From: Bacillota bacterium
GTDB lineage: Bacteria; Bacillota; Clostridia; Lachnospirales; Lachnospiraceae
Length of the DNA: 64,000 nt
Assembly: GCA_023450835.1 (NCBI GenBank)
Contig: JAEXGM010000097.1
Location: 58,802 to 122,801, forward strand
Reading direction: 5' to 3'
The stretch's first letter is position 1. Each line of letters opens with the position of its first letter. The position numbers were made by a program, and so were the translations under genes. The notes below the pieces were generated by a model, which had not been told where the DNA came from, ran no database searches, and saw only the letters and a program-made list of their open reading frames with translations. This document shows positions 43,459 through 53,700 of the stretch, one piece after another.

Positions 43459-44034
43459 TTATGCCGCAATACCAGTCAGTACATTGGATATCAAATCTTT
43501 TACAAATTCTGCATTTACCGTTTCGCCGGTTATTAGTAATCGATAGAAAATCGGAGCAAACATTAGATCAATACATAATTCTATGTCCAATTCCTTTTTT
43601 AGTTCTCCTCTTTGTATTCCGCGCTCGAAGATATGCTGTGAGATAAGACGTCTGGGGTTAAAATACCTGTTACGATATTCCTGTGCGATATTAGCATCAA
43701 ATTGACCTTCCGCAATCAGTTCGGTAATGACCTTTCCTTTAGGGCTGGTAATAAAGGAGGCCAGATTATTTACCTGAATGAAAAGGTCTTCTCTTACAGA
43801 ACCGGTATCCGGTACCTGTAACATAGTTTCTGTAGCAGCAAAAAATCCATCCAGAACAACAGCTGCTTTATTAGGCCACCATTTATAAATAGTAGCCTTA
43901 CTGACTCCGGCTCTTTCGGCGATACCTTCAACAGTAATAGTCTTGAATCCATTCTCAAGCAGCAGTTCGTAAGAAGCTGTGAGAATGGATTTTTTAGTTT
44001 CTTCACTGCGGGGACGTCCTATTTTCTTATCCAT
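43459..44034 (-). CDS. TetR-family regulator of the divergent MFS gene
   Basis: 191-residue TetR/AcrR repressor (ASYELLLENGFKTITVEGIAERAGVSKATIYKWWPNKAAVV) with a TetR_C-type C-terminal domain. It is divergent from an MFS exporter gene, and two identical operator-like sites lie between, so mutual control is likely. Confidence 0.9.
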   Translation of the reverse strand: MDKKIGRPRSEETKKSILTASYELLLENGFKTITVEGIAERAGVSKATIYKWWPNKAAVVLDGFFAATETMLQVPDTGSVREDLFIQVNNLASFITSPKGKVITELIAEGQFDANIAQEYRNRYFNPRRLISQHIFERGIQRGELKKELDIELCIDLMFAPIFYRLLITGETVNAEFVKDLISNVLTGIAA

Positions 44035-44072
44035 CTGAATCTCCTTATAGTTAATTATAATTATCCATATAA

Positions 44073-44146
44073 AAACGATACGTATATTATACTATATTTA
44101 TTTCTATAAAAAAAGCATTGACAAAACTAAACGATACGTATACTAT
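44073..44146. promoter_or_regulatory. duplicated TetR operator and MFS promoter
   Basis: The 14-bp sequence AAACGATACGTATA, with the palindromic core ATACGTAT, occurs at 44073-44086 and 44129-44142. The second copy fills the spacer of the MFS promoter TTGACA (44118-44123)-N17-TACTAT (44141-44146). The first overlaps the likely TetR promoter. A degenerate third copy lies near 44160. Confidence 0.75.
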
Positions 44147-44198
44147 GTAATTATAAACTAAACGTTCAGTATATAAACATTAAAATGGAGGACATCAT

Positions 44199-45386
44199 AT
44201 GAATACTAAATTATCTGAAGAAAAAAAGTTACCCCGCTGGCTGATCTTCTTACTGGCAGGCTCATGCGGGCTCATTGTTGCCAATCTCTATTACGCCCAG
44301 CCTCTGGTAGGTCCTATCAGTGCGGATACGGGGATTTCTGCCGGTTTATCAGGATTAATAGTTACCATGACTCAGTTAGGCTATGCAGCAGGACTTCTCC
44401 TTCTTGTTCCCTTAAGTGATTTACTGGAAAACAGACGTCTGGTAATATCCGTATTGCTTATTTCCATAGCAGGCTTAATTACCGTCTCCTTGGCCAAAAA
44501 CACAGTGTTATTTTTTACAGCAACCGTTCTGGTAGGTTTGGGCTCCGTAGCTGCCCAGGTACTGGTTCCCTTTGCAGCGCATCTGGCACCTGCAGAGCAA
44601 AGAGGAAGTATTGTTGGAAATGTTATGAGCGGACTTCTCCTTGGAATTATGCTTGCCAGACCAACAGCCAGTCTTATTACCGGAATCTGGGGCTGGCAGC
44701 CGGTATTTTTCCTGTCTGCGGTTATTATGGGTATAGTTGCAATTCTGTTAGGTTGTTTGCTTCCAAAGAGAATTCCGGCGAAAAAAGACAATTATCAGGC
44801 CATTATAAAATCCATGTGGTATCTTTTTAAGGAAAAGCCTGTATTGCGCCGCAGGTCATTTTATCAGGCAGCCTTGTTTGGATGTTTTAGTTTATTTTGG
44901 ACGGTGGTACCTTTATATTTGTCACAGCATTTTAACTTAACACAAAGAGAAATAGCATTCTTCGGGTTTGCAGGTGTTACAGGGGCCATTGCCGCTCCAA
45001 TTGCCGGCAGACTGGCAGACAGGGGATGGACGAGAAAATTGACAGGATACGCCTTTGTAATAGCAGCTTTTGCCTTTTTACTTACCCACGTTCTGCAAAG
45101 TAATCATACTATATCACTTGTGATATTTTGCACTGCTGCCATTCTATTGGATATGGCGGTTTCCGGAAATCTGGTACTTGGTCAGCAGGTGATTTATGCC
45201 TTGGGAGACGAAATACGCGGAAGGGTAAATGGAGTGTTTATGGCAGTCTTTTTTGTCGGCGGTGCCATTGGTTCTGCTTTGGGAGGCTGGTCTTATGCTC
45301 AGGGAAATTGGACTGCAGCCTCTATAATCGGCTTTAGTCTGCCTGTACTTGCCTTTGTATATTATCTTGCTGAAAAGAGACGGTAA
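44199..45386 (+). CDS. MFS transporter, 12-TM
   Basis: 395-residue major facilitator with about 12 helices. Markers are SCGLIVANLYYAQPLVGPISADTG, the motif-A-like LVPLSDLLENRRLV, and GRLADRGWTRKL in the second half. It resembles the YnfM/arabinose-efflux-like group and probably exports a toxic compound sensed by the divergent TetR. GGAGGACATCAT precedes the ATG. Confidence 0.92.
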   Translation: MNTKLSEEKKLPRWLIFLLAGSCGLIVANLYYAQPLVGPISADTGISAGLSGLIVTMTQLGYAAGLLLLVPLSDLLENRRLVISVLLISIAGLITVSLAKNTVLFFTATVLVGLGSVAAQVLVPFAAHLAPAEQRGSIVGNVMSGLLLGIMLARPTASLITGIWGWQPVFFLSAVIMGIVAILLGCLLPKRIPAKKDNYQAIIKSMWYLFKEKPVLRRRSFYQAALFGCFSLFWTVVPLYLSQHFNLTQREIAFFGFAGVTGAIAAPIAGRLADRGWTRKLTGYAFVIAAFAFLLTHVLQSNHTISLVIFCTAAILLDMAVSGNLVLGQQVIYALGDEIRGRVNGVFMAVFFVGGAIGSALGGWSYAQGNWTAASIIGFSLPVLAFVYYLAEKRR

Positions 45387-45423
45387 TCACCAGAGTTATC
45401 CTCGGATTTGGCTGTTCCCTTTC

Positions 45424-45452
45424 TTGATATTCTGCAAAATATAGTATATAAT
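45424..45452 (+). promoter_or_regulatory. promoter of the lipoprotein/GGDEF-EAL pair
   Basis: TTGATA (45424-45429), 17 nt, perfect TATAAT (45447-45452), 78 bp before the start codon. Confidence 0.75.
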
Positions 45453-45529
45453 ACGTGTATATCTACCGTATATTGTCGATAAAACACGAATATGAAGATT
45501 TGCATACAGGAAGAGCAGTCAGGTAACTT

Positions 45530-46354
45530 ATGAGCAGTAGGCATAAAAAATTATTATTAAAAACCATAGGGATATTTACTGCAATGTGTGCCTTGCTGTT
45601 TACAGGATGCCAGCATACGGATAAACCGCTAAAAACAGAGGAGTCGGTGCTGTCATCGTCTGAAGCGTCAACGTCTGCAGGAGACGGAAGGATATTGATT
45701 GTAACCGGTGAATATCCTCCCTATGTAAGTGAAGAGCTGAAAAACCAGGGATTTCTGGCTGAGATAATAGAAAACACCTTGAAAAATTGTGATTTTGATT
45801 ACGAGATTAAATTTTATCCCTGGGCAAGATGCCGGGAGATGGTGAAAAAGGGTCTGGCCTGGGCTTCTTTTCCCTATAGTGATTCTGAAACGAATAAAGA
45901 AACATATTTGTTTTCTGATAAGATATATAGTGCAGAGCATAGATTTTATTACCGGGCAGATAATAAGAAATTTTTGCAGAACACACAGCAATTCGATTCC
46001 ATCAGCGATTTTACAGGCTTTGTTTTTGGCGGTGCTAATGGGTATTGGTATGGCAGCCGAAAGGATATTATGAAGCTTGGTGTAAAAGCGGAATGGGCAA
46101 AGGATACGGATGCATTGTTAAAAATGCTCTATGCCGGAAGAATCGACTTTATGATAGAAGATGAAATGGTTTGTGAAGATGCAATTCACAGACTGTTTCC
46201 GGAAGACGCGGATGCCTTTGCAACCTTGGGGACAGAGGCAAAGCAAATGGATTACTATCTGCTGGCATCCAAGAATTACCCGAATTCGGGAAAGCTTCTG
46301 GAGCAATTCAATGAAGAGTTAATACAAACGAAAAGCAGCGAGAATCAGCAGTAG
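45530..46354 (+). CDS. family-3 solute-binding lipoprotein
   Basis: 274-residue lipoprotein. The lipobox LFTGC (Cys about 27) is followed by a Ser-rich linker and a type II periplasmic-binding domain (ILIVTGEYPPYVSEELKNQGFLAEII, FPYSDSETNKETYLFSDKIY, MLYAGRIDFMIEDEMV), as in amino-acid-type binding proteins. No transporter genes are near. The next gene, 55 bp downstream and probably co-transcribed, is a membrane GGDEF-EAL protein, so the lipoprotein may act as its extracellular ligand sensor. Confidence 0.87.
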   Translation: MSSRHKKLLLKTIGIFTAMCALLFTGCQHTDKPLKTEESVLSSSEASTSAGDGRILIVTGEYPPYVSEELKNQGFLAEIIENTLKNCDFDYEIKFYPWARCREMVKKGLAWASFPYSDSETNKETYLFSDKIYSAEHRFYYRADNKKFLQNTQQFDSISDFTGFVFGGANGYWYGSRKDIMKLGVKAEWAKDTDALLKMLYAGRIDFMIEDEMVCEDAIHRLFPEDADAFATLGTEAKQMDYYLLASKNYPNSGKLLEQFNEELIQTKSSENQQ

Positions 46355-46409
46355 AGCAAGTGTTGCCTTCTACTATGAGCAATGGTACACAAAGGAGGTG
46401 ACTTACTTA

Positions 46410-48791
46410 ATGAGAGGTAAAAGGCTCAGTACAGCTTATATATTCCCTATATTGACCGTAATTTTTGTTATTCCCATACTGTTGACTCTATTTAACGCAT
46501 ATCAGAATAAAGCACGCCTTTCTGCGGAATTGGATAATAGTGCAGAGCAGTTAATGAACATGGCAGTGGCATCTGCTACGGATGCATTGTGGACATACAA
46601 TGAAGATAGTCTGATTCAGGTCTGTGACGCAATAGCAGAATATAAAACAGTTGCAATGGTAAATATATTGGACGAAAATAACAGTGTAATCTATGGGGTA
46701 AATAAAAGAGGGAATGAATATGCCGCCAGCCAATTGTATCCGATGATTACCCGTTCCGTAATGTACGACGGCACTAAAATCGGAGAAATACATATAGTAG
46801 ATACTGCTTATTACCTTCATAAGAAAGTCAGAGAAAAGATTTTATCCGGTTTTTTAGAAACCATTGTTATAAGCTTTATTATCTGGCTGATTGTATATTT
46901 TTTTACGCGGAATATAACCGCTGCTATCGATAATATTGATTCCGGCGTCAAGGCTTTTGCCGAAGGGGACAGAGATGTCCGAATCTATGTAAATGATAAT
47001 CATGAAATCAGGCGCTTAGCCGATCGTATAAATATCATGTTCCAGAGAATTGTTGCCTCCGATATTATGCTCCATGAGAACTATTTAAAATTACAGAATA
47101 AAGAGGAAGCCCTCAAGGTTTCGGAAGAGCGGTACCGTTATGCGGTGGAAGGTTCCAACGATGCCATATGGGACTGGAATCTGGAAACCAATGAATACTA
47201 TGTATCTGCCAGAGGCGCAGAGATTCTTGGAGAAGCAGATAATAAGGTACTTGACTTAGAAACCTGGATTTCCTATATTCATGAGACAGACAAATATTCT
47301 TATGAGCATTTTCTGCATAGTTTTGAGTGTGACCCTGATTCTTATCAGGAGATACAATTCAGAGTAATTGACAGCAAAGGGGATGTTCGCTGGCTCTTTT
47401 GCAGAGGAAAAGGGATTCTGAATAAAAAGAAGAAGTTGTTAAGAGTATCCGGTTTCTATACGGATATCACAGAGCGAATAAGAGCAGAGGAAGCAATCCA
47501 GCATTTGGCTTATAATGATACGCTGACAGGACTCCCTAATCGTGCGATGCTATATGAGCAGTGCGATAAAATATTTGCAGAGGAGAGATTCCCGCTTCAA
47601 AATGGTGCTATCATTTTTATGGATTTGGATGATTTTAAGACAATTAACGATACCAAAGGTCATACCTTCGGAGACCAGGTGCTGATTAACCTTGCAGCAG
47701 AATTAAAGGGAAAGATTAAATATGATGCAATTGCAAGGATAGGCGGAGATGAATTCATCTTTATTTTAGAGGATTGTGACATCAGACTGGTCAATAAGAC
47801 TGCAAAAGAAATCGTGAGTCTGGTGCATGCACCCAGGACTGTAAAAGACTATGAATTCGTATTATCCTGCAGTGTTGGTATCGCAATGTTTCCGGAGGAC
47901 GGAACAGAGATCGAGACCCTTCTGATGAAAGCAGACAGTGCTATGTATCAGGCGAAAGTAGAAGGTAAGAACCGTTATAAGTTTTATGAACAAAGTATCA
48001 ACGATGAGATGGTCAAGAAAATCAAACTGCAGAATGAGATTCGCCAAGGCATTATAAATAAGGAATTTGTTGTATATTATCAGCCTCAGGTGAACATCGC
48101 AACAGAAAAAATAAACGGTGTGGAAGCCCTGGTACGCTGGCAGCATCCCAAAAGAGGGCTTGTGATGCCGGGAGACTTTATCGACCTTGCAGAAGAAACA
48201 GGATTAATCATTCCTCTTGGTGAATATGTACTAAGAACTGCCTGCAGGCAAAGTATGGAATGGGAGAGGGCAGGGCTGACGGGCATTATGATGTCCGTTA
48301 ATATATCTGTCAAACAGATTAACAGCTTAAATATAGTACAGGATATTCTGGATATAATTGATGAAGTACAAATGGTACCGGAGCACCTGATTCTTGAAAT
48401 TACAGAAAGTGTTGCCATGGAAAATATATCAAAAACCGTTGATATCATGAACAGATTAAGAGAGGAAGGCATTACATTTTCGCTGGATGATTTTGGTACA
48501 GGTTATTCCTCTTTGAACTATCTTAAGAATATACCGATTAATCATCTGAAAATTGACAAGCAATTTGTCCAAAGTCTTCAGAGGCAGACTTTTGAAGAAG
48601 TCGTAGTAAAGTCTATCATAGAAATTGCCCACAGAATGGAGCTTACGGTAGTGGCAGAGGGGATTGAGACTTTAGAGCAAAAGGAAGCGCTGGCATCTTA
48701 TTATTGCGATATGGCTCAGGGGTATTATTACAGCAGGCCAATCCCAATACAGGAGATGGAAGCACTGCTTACAAATGGTTTACTATATTGA
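46410..48791 (+). CDS. membrane HAMP-PAS-GGDEF-EAL c-di-GMP enzyme
   Basis: 793-residue receptor. An N-terminal helix (about 10-30), an extracytoplasmic sensor (about 32-150), a second helix (about 155-172) and HAMP (about 173-225) lead to a PAS domain (about 240-370), a GGDEF domain with ARIGGDEF (GGDEF 445-449) and an EAL domain with EALVRW (EAL 572-574) and DDFGTGYSSL. Both catalytic motifs look intact, so synthesis and breakdown of cyclic di-GMP are possible. ATG 46410 follows AAAGGAGG; the GTG at 46398 overlaps that site and is rejected. Confidence 0.9.
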   Translation: MRGKRLSTAYIFPILTVIFVIPILLTLFNAYQNKARLSAELDNSAEQLMNMAVASATDALWTYNEDSLIQVCDAIAEYKTVAMVNILDENNSVIYGVNKRGNEYAASQLYPMITRSVMYDGTKIGEIHIVDTAYYLHKKVREKILSGFLETIVISFIIWLIVYFFTRNITAAIDNIDSGVKAFAEGDRDVRIYVNDNHEIRRLADRINIMFQRIVASDIMLHENYLKLQNKEEALKVSEERYRYAVEGSNDAIWDWNLETNEYYVSARGAEILGEADNKVLDLETWISYIHETDKYSYEHFLHSFECDPDSYQEIQFRVIDSKGDVRWLFCRGKGILNKKKKLLRVSGFYTDITERIRAEEAIQHLAYNDTLTGLPNRAMLYEQCDKIFAEERFPLQNGAIIFMDLDDFKTINDTKGHTFGDQVLINLAAELKGKIKYDAIARIGGDEFIFILEDCDIRLVNKTAKEIVSLVHAPRTVKDYEFVLSCSVGIAMFPEDGTEIETLLMKADSAMYQAKVEGKNRYKFYEQSINDEMVKKIKLQNEIRQGIINKEFVVYYQPQVNIATEKINGVEALVRWQHPKRGLVMPGDFIDLAEETGLIIPLGEYVLRTACRQSMEWERAGLTGIMMSVNISVKQINSLNIVQDILDIIDEVQMVPEHLILEITESVAMENISKTVDIMNRLREEGITFSLDDFGTGYSSLNYLKNIPINHLKIDKQFVQSLQRQTFEEVVVKSIIEIAHRMELTVVAEGIETLEQKEALASYYCDMAQGYYYSRPIPIQEMEALLTNGLLY

Positions 48792-48856
48792 AATAAATAT
48801 ATAAAAAATGGTAAAGATAGCAGAGATAGAAAAATTAAAGTACAGGAGGGAATGCT

Positions 48857-49228
48857 ATGGAAGCTTTCGCAGACTACCTGGCAGGTATTGATAACCCGGA
48901 GTATCGAACCCGGATGGAGGAAATATTTAATTGGATTGCAGATAAATATCCTAATTTGGTTCCCAAATTTGCATGGAAACAACCTATGTTTACCGATCAC
49001 GGTACCTTTATTATCGGTTTTAGTGTATCCAGACAGCATATGGCAGTCGCTCCCGAAGAAGTAGTTATCACTCGCTTTGCAGATGAAATTGCAAAGGCGG
49101 GTTATGATTGCACCAAGGGGCTCATACGCATTCCGTGGAGCAGTCCGGTTGATTTTACTTTACTTGAGAATATCATTGAATTCAATATTTCAGACAAAGC
49201 AGAATGCACAAATTTCTGGCGAAAATAA
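48857..49228 (+). CDS. DUF1801 (YdhG-like) protein
   Basis: 123-residue small protein (FADYLAGIDNPEYRTRMEEIFNWI, LVPKFAWKQPMFTDHGTFIIGFSVSRQHMAVAPEE). It belongs to the YdhG/DUF1801 group, related to the frataxin-like iron chaperone Fra of Bacillus, although its function here is uncertain. GGAGGGAATGCT precedes the ATG. A MITE-like hairpin lies 25 bp after the stop. Confidence 0.82.
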   Translation: MEAFADYLAGIDNPEYRTRMEEIFNWIADKYPNLVPKFAWKQPMFTDHGTFIIGFSVSRQHMAVAPEEVVITRFADEIAKAGYDCTKGLIRIPWSSPVDFTLLENIIEFNISDKAECTNFWRK

Positions 49229-49253
49229 AACTGCACAAGTCCAGGCAGAAGTT

Positions 49254-49355
49254 AAGAGGCTGTCGCAAAATACAAAAATTCAACAAGATATGGTTCATAG
49301 ACACTTGGTCAGCACCAATATTTTGTATGAAAAATTTATTTTGCGATAGCTTCTT
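49254..49355. mobile_element. MITE-like element with 19-bp terminal inverted repeats
   Basis: A 102-bp sequence is bounded by arms 49254-49272 (AAGAGGCTGTCGCAAAATA) and 49337-49355 that pair over 19 bp with two G-T pairs. The arm GAGGCTGTCGCAAAA resembles the ends of IS1182-type elements in Firmicutes, from memory. It carries no gene, and target-site duplication is not evident. The following TTTTTT would also let it end transcription of the gene upstream. Confidence 0.55.
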
Positions 49356-49435
49356 TTTTGGTGATAAATAATATTGATTTGCATTTTCAATATTCTTATA
49401 CTATAATGACCCTAAGATATAAAGGAGGAAGAAAT

Positions 49436-50146
49436 ATGGATAAGTATAGGTTTAAGATTACTGACATAATAGAGGAAACAGCCGGAACTAAAACATACCT
49501 TCTTGAGAAACCAATAGATTTCACCTGGGTCGAAGGAGCTCATACCCACATTGGAATACCGGGATTTGATGAAGGGGAGAAACCGAATAAGGACTTGGTC
49601 CGACATATGTCAATTACGACTTTGCCGGGGGAGGATAAAGTAGGTTTTACCACCAGGATGTGCCCGCCTAGGTCGGAATTCAAAGAAAGATTGTCCAAAC
49701 TTCATATTGGGGACGAGGTCATATTGTTTAAAATCGGCTCAAGGATGTCTTTGAGGCGGGAGGAGAGAAGGATCGTACTGGTGTCAATGGGTGTAGGAAT
49801 GGCAACTATGAGACCGTTGATATACAGATTCTTAGAAGACATGACCCATATACCCGAAGTTATTAATATTAATGTTAATTCGGCAGGGGACTTTGTCTAT
49901 AGAAAAGAATTGGATAAACTGGAATGCTCCGGTTATCGAAACTTTTGGATGGATTCAAGGGGCGCTTTCTATGAAGTGCTGGATAGAGTTTCAGCTCAGG
50001 GAGAGGCGCTCTATTATGTAGTCGGAAGTGACGGATTTATTAAGGAAGTTTTACACAGCCTTAAAAGTAAAGGAGTTCCCGAAAGCAATATCCTTATTGA
50101 CAAGAAAGAAGAACTGCTGGCAGATTACTTTAGTGAATGGGGTTAA
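49436..50146 (+). CDS. ferredoxin-NADP reductase-fold oxidoreductase
   Basis: 236-residue FAD/NAD(P)-binding oxidoreductase. It has the FNR build: an FAD-binding barrel (YLLEKPIDFTWVEGAHTHIGIP, RHMSITTLP in place of RxYS/T) and a nucleotide domain (IVLVSMGVGMATMRPLIYRFL, YYVVGSDGFIKEVLHSLKSKGV). No 2Fe-2S domain is attached. ATG 49436 follows AAAGGAGGAAG. Electron partner unknown; monocistronic. Confidence 0.85.
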   Translation: MDKYRFKITDIIEETAGTKTYLLEKPIDFTWVEGAHTHIGIPGFDEGEKPNKDLVRHMSITTLPGEDKVGFTTRMCPPRSEFKERLSKLHIGDEVILFKIGSRMSLRREERRIVLVSMGVGMATMRPLIYRFLEDMTHIPEVININVNSAGDFVYRKELDKLECSGYRNFWMDSRGAFYEVLDRVSAQGEALYYVVGSDGFIKEVLHSLKSKGVPESNILIDKKEELLADYFSEWG

Positions 50147-50199
50147 TATGGAAAGCAAACTTGCTATTAAGTATAGAAAATATGCGTTCATAATGGGAC

Positions 50200-50275
50200 G
50201 GCAATTTGCCCCAAACAGAACGACTTATGCACTGGTTCCAAGGCGCATGAGTCGTTCTGTTTGGGGTAAATTGCC
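50200..50275. repeat. 31-bp fold-back sequence
   Basis: Arms 50200-50230 and 50245-50275 are complementary over 31 bp, the only two differences being G-T pairs, with a 14-nt loop. This makes a very stable RNA hairpin with no T-run directly after it. An intrinsic terminator follows about 50 bp downstream. It may be a small structured RNA, a palindromic repeat unit or a decayed mobile element. Confidence 0.8.
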
Positions 50276-50324
50276 TGTGCTCATAAGAAAGCAAGGCGTT
50301 TTATTGTATAAGAATGTACAAGTA

Positions 50325-50352
50325 CCGTGTGCGCCGGCAGGCGGTTTTTTTA
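50325..50352 (+). terminator. GC-rich hairpin with T-run
   Basis: CGCC-GGCA-GGCG followed by G and seven T, about 180 bp after the oxidoreductase stop and downstream of the fold-back sequence. Confidence 0.6.
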
Positions 50353-50375
50353 TGTTGTTATTAAAAAAAAAGTAA

Positions 50376-50795
50376 AAGCTATGAACGAAATCATAGTGAA
50401 TAGGGTAATGAGGGCTTATATAATATTAACTGTCTGAGTTAATTTTTTACAATAAAATGCCTTAAATATATATAATGCAAAATCCGTTGTTTTTCTATAT
50501 AGTAGTATTATCAAAAATAAAGACTTCATCTTAAAATGCTGAAATAATATCACTGGAATAATTTCTAACTCTAATCAAACCCACACAAATTTTATTACAA
50601 TCCTATATGTTAGTAGATTTCTGATTTTTAACGACTAGTTATCAAGGCTTGGACTGTGTTATGAAATACATTGGATAAGCTTGTAATTGACAACCGGTTT
50701 TTTTGCTGAGTTGATAAAGTGCTTATTTGAAGGGGGAATGCTTATTGGGGTAAAGTAGTATCGTATTTTAACTATATAATAAAGGAGGGTGAATT
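50376..50795. other. AT-rich upstream region of the giant GH5 gene
   Basis: 420 bp without a gene. TTGACA occurs at 50687-50692, but no good -10 lies at normal spacing. TATAAT at 50775-50780 lies directly against the AAAGGAGGGT ribosome binding site and is too close to serve. I see no recognised riboswitch. Confidence 0.5.
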
Positions 50796-53700
50796 ATGTT
50801 ACATCAGATCTACATAAGAAAAAGAAAAGGATTATCTGTTATACTGGTTCTTATTATGGTATTTAGCATTGTATTTTCAGTACCTGTAACATCCAGGGCG
50901 GCTGAGATTACTTCGGCTGACTTTCTAAAAACAAGCGGAACAGTAATAAAGAATAACAGCGGAGCAGGAACAGTGGTAGACCTGCACGGGACCAACCTTG
51001 GAGGGTGGCTGATGCAGGAAGACTGGCTTTCTCCTCTGGGAGGAGGTGTGTTAAGCCAGACCGGATGGACGGCAACAGCTTCGGCAGGTGCTTCTCCGGG
51101 AAATGCCATTGACGGTAATATGAACACTTCTTGGACCACCGGTGTGCCTCAGGCTGACGGACAGTGGTTTAAGGTGGATATGGGCGCTGTACAGTATTTT
51201 GATAAGATTACCTTTGATGCAGGTTCTAATACAGGAGGTTATCCTGCGGGAAGTCTGGTACAGATTTCTGCTGATGGAATAAGCTGGTCAAATATGCCGG
51301 CAGGAACTCTGAAAGATCAATGTATTACGGTAACCTGCGGCGCACAGGCAGCACGTTACATCCTGATATTTCAGAGCGGAAGCAAAAGTAATCCCTGGTC
51401 TATCTCAGAGCTCAACATCTATATGGGCGATGATTACAGTATGCGTAAAGCATTATATGACCGCTTTGGACAAACCCAGGGGGATGATTTAATTCATGGC
51501 TATCAGAATGCCTGGCTTAAGACCAGTGATCTGGATAATATTAAGAACATGGGCATGAATTATGTACGTGTACCCATAAGCTGGCTGGAGCTGATGGATA
51601 TGAGCGGAAATTGGAAGAGCTCTGCCTGGACTCAGCTGGATTGGCTGGTGAACAACTGTAAGCAAAGAGGTATTTATGTGGTATTAGACCTTCATGCTTC
51701 ACCGGGCGGTGCAAGCCCCTGGGCCAGCAGCGGACAGGCGGGACCCAACCCCAACCGGCTATGGACCAGCACCTGGAATCAGGATACTACCGTAGCAATC
51801 TGGCAGGGTATTGCACAACATTATAAAGGCAATGCAACTATTGCTGGCTATGAACTGGTAAATGAGCCGGTGCTTGGCTTCCCGGAGACGGAAGACCAGC
51901 AGAATCAAAAAAATACATTCTTGAACAGACTTTATTCGGCTGTCAGAACCATTGACCCGGATCATATTATATTTTTTGGAGCACTTGGCAGCCTTGATGC
52001 AATCACACCGCCTGCTACCTATGGGTGGACTAATGTTGTTTATACGGCCCATCCTTACGCTATGGAACAGCCTACCAGCTGGGATGCGCAGAATGACCTG
52101 ATTGATACCAAGATTGACGAAGCAGTTCAGTTCCAGAACAGTTATAATGTACCCGTTAATTTCGGAGAATATAATTTCTATTTCTTCCAGGACCTTTGGG
52201 AGAAATGGATGTCTAAAATGAATGAAAACCATATATCCTGGGCTAACTGGACCTATAAGGTACGGGGAGGGATGAGTGAGAGCGGCGGCGGTAATTTCGG
52301 TTTCTATAACACGAATCTGAATCCGGTGCCGGATGTTAACCATGATGATGCCAGTACCATTGCGGCCAAATGGAACAAATTCAGCACGGATAATTTTACT
52401 GCCAATACAGATTTTATAAATGTGGTAAGCAAATATACTAATGGCAGCATTGCGGTGTCCAGAGGTACTTATCCAAGAACCGGATGGACTGCCACTGCCT
52501 CTGTAACGGAAACGGGGCAGGTGGCAGCGAATGCATTGGATAATGACAAAGGCACCTGGTGGAGCACCGGTGTAAACCAGGCCAACGGGCAATGGTTCCA
52601 GGTGGATATGGGTGAGAGTAAAACCTTTGACCAGGTTTCTTTCGAAACTACCTCAGCCTATTCCGGAGATTATCCCATTGGTTACCTGCTTCAGGTATCA
52701 AATGATGGAAATAACTGGACGACCTTAAAGAGCGGTGCGGGATTCGGAAGTAAGATGGTGCTTCAATTTGCCAGCCAATCCGCACGCTACATCAAAATAA
52801 CACAGACCGGCTCCAGTACAGAGAAGTGGTGGAGAATCGGAGAATTTAATGTATACAGCCAGAATATCGCATTAAACAAGAGCGGCACGGCTTCTTCTAC
52901 GGCATCAGGTAATATAGAAAGCTATGCTTTTGACGGCAACAGCACTACTAAGTGGGAGTCTGCTGCCAGCGATTCTCAATGGATAACGGTGGACCTGGCA
53001 TCTGCTTACAAAGTAAAGGGTGTTCAGCTTAACTGGGGCACCGGTGCAGGAAAGAACTATAAAATCCAGATATCCTCCGATAATGCGAACTGGACGGATG
53101 CTTATACAAAGACCGGAGGAACCGGCGGCACCGAGAATATTACCTTTACGGCACCTGTAACCGGGCAGTATGTAAGAATGTCCGGAACTGCAAGAACTTC
53201 CGCTGCAGGTTATTCCTTAAAGGAATTTGAGGTATACGGCACGGCAGTCGGTCCCACGGAAAAGGCTCAGACTCCCGTTATTACTCCGGTAACAGGCACT
53301 TATGGGGGCAAACAGACGGTACGTATAAGCGATGCAACTCAAAATGCAACAATCCGGTACACATTGGATGGTTCCGTGCCGACTGCTGCTACCGGAAATA
53401 TCTATACCGGAGCTTTTATCCTGTCGGATACAGCCGTAGTAAAAGCAGTTGCCTACAAAGCCGGAATGAAGTTATCAGATGTAGCCACCTCTGCCATAAC
53501 GATTGCAATACCGACAAAAGTCTCTACACCGGTCATTATACCTGCGGCCGGAGTTCATGCCGATGTCCAGACCGTAAACATAAAGGTGGATACCCCTTGT
53601 GATACAATCATGTATACCTTGGACGGTTCAACACCCACGGCCTCTCACGGAACCGTGTATGAAGGCATTTTCACGGTGGCAGCTACAACTACTGTAAAGG

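Noticed and set aside
50149..50375. Plus-strand frame of 75 codons after the FNR-fold gene
   Set aside because: It runs through both arms of the 31-bp fold-back and ends in a poly-lysine read from a poly-A tract; no ribosome binding site.
51759..52592. Minus-strand open frame of 277 codons inside the GH5 gene
   Set aside because: Lies fully antisense to a conserved catalytic domain; sequence is not protein-like.
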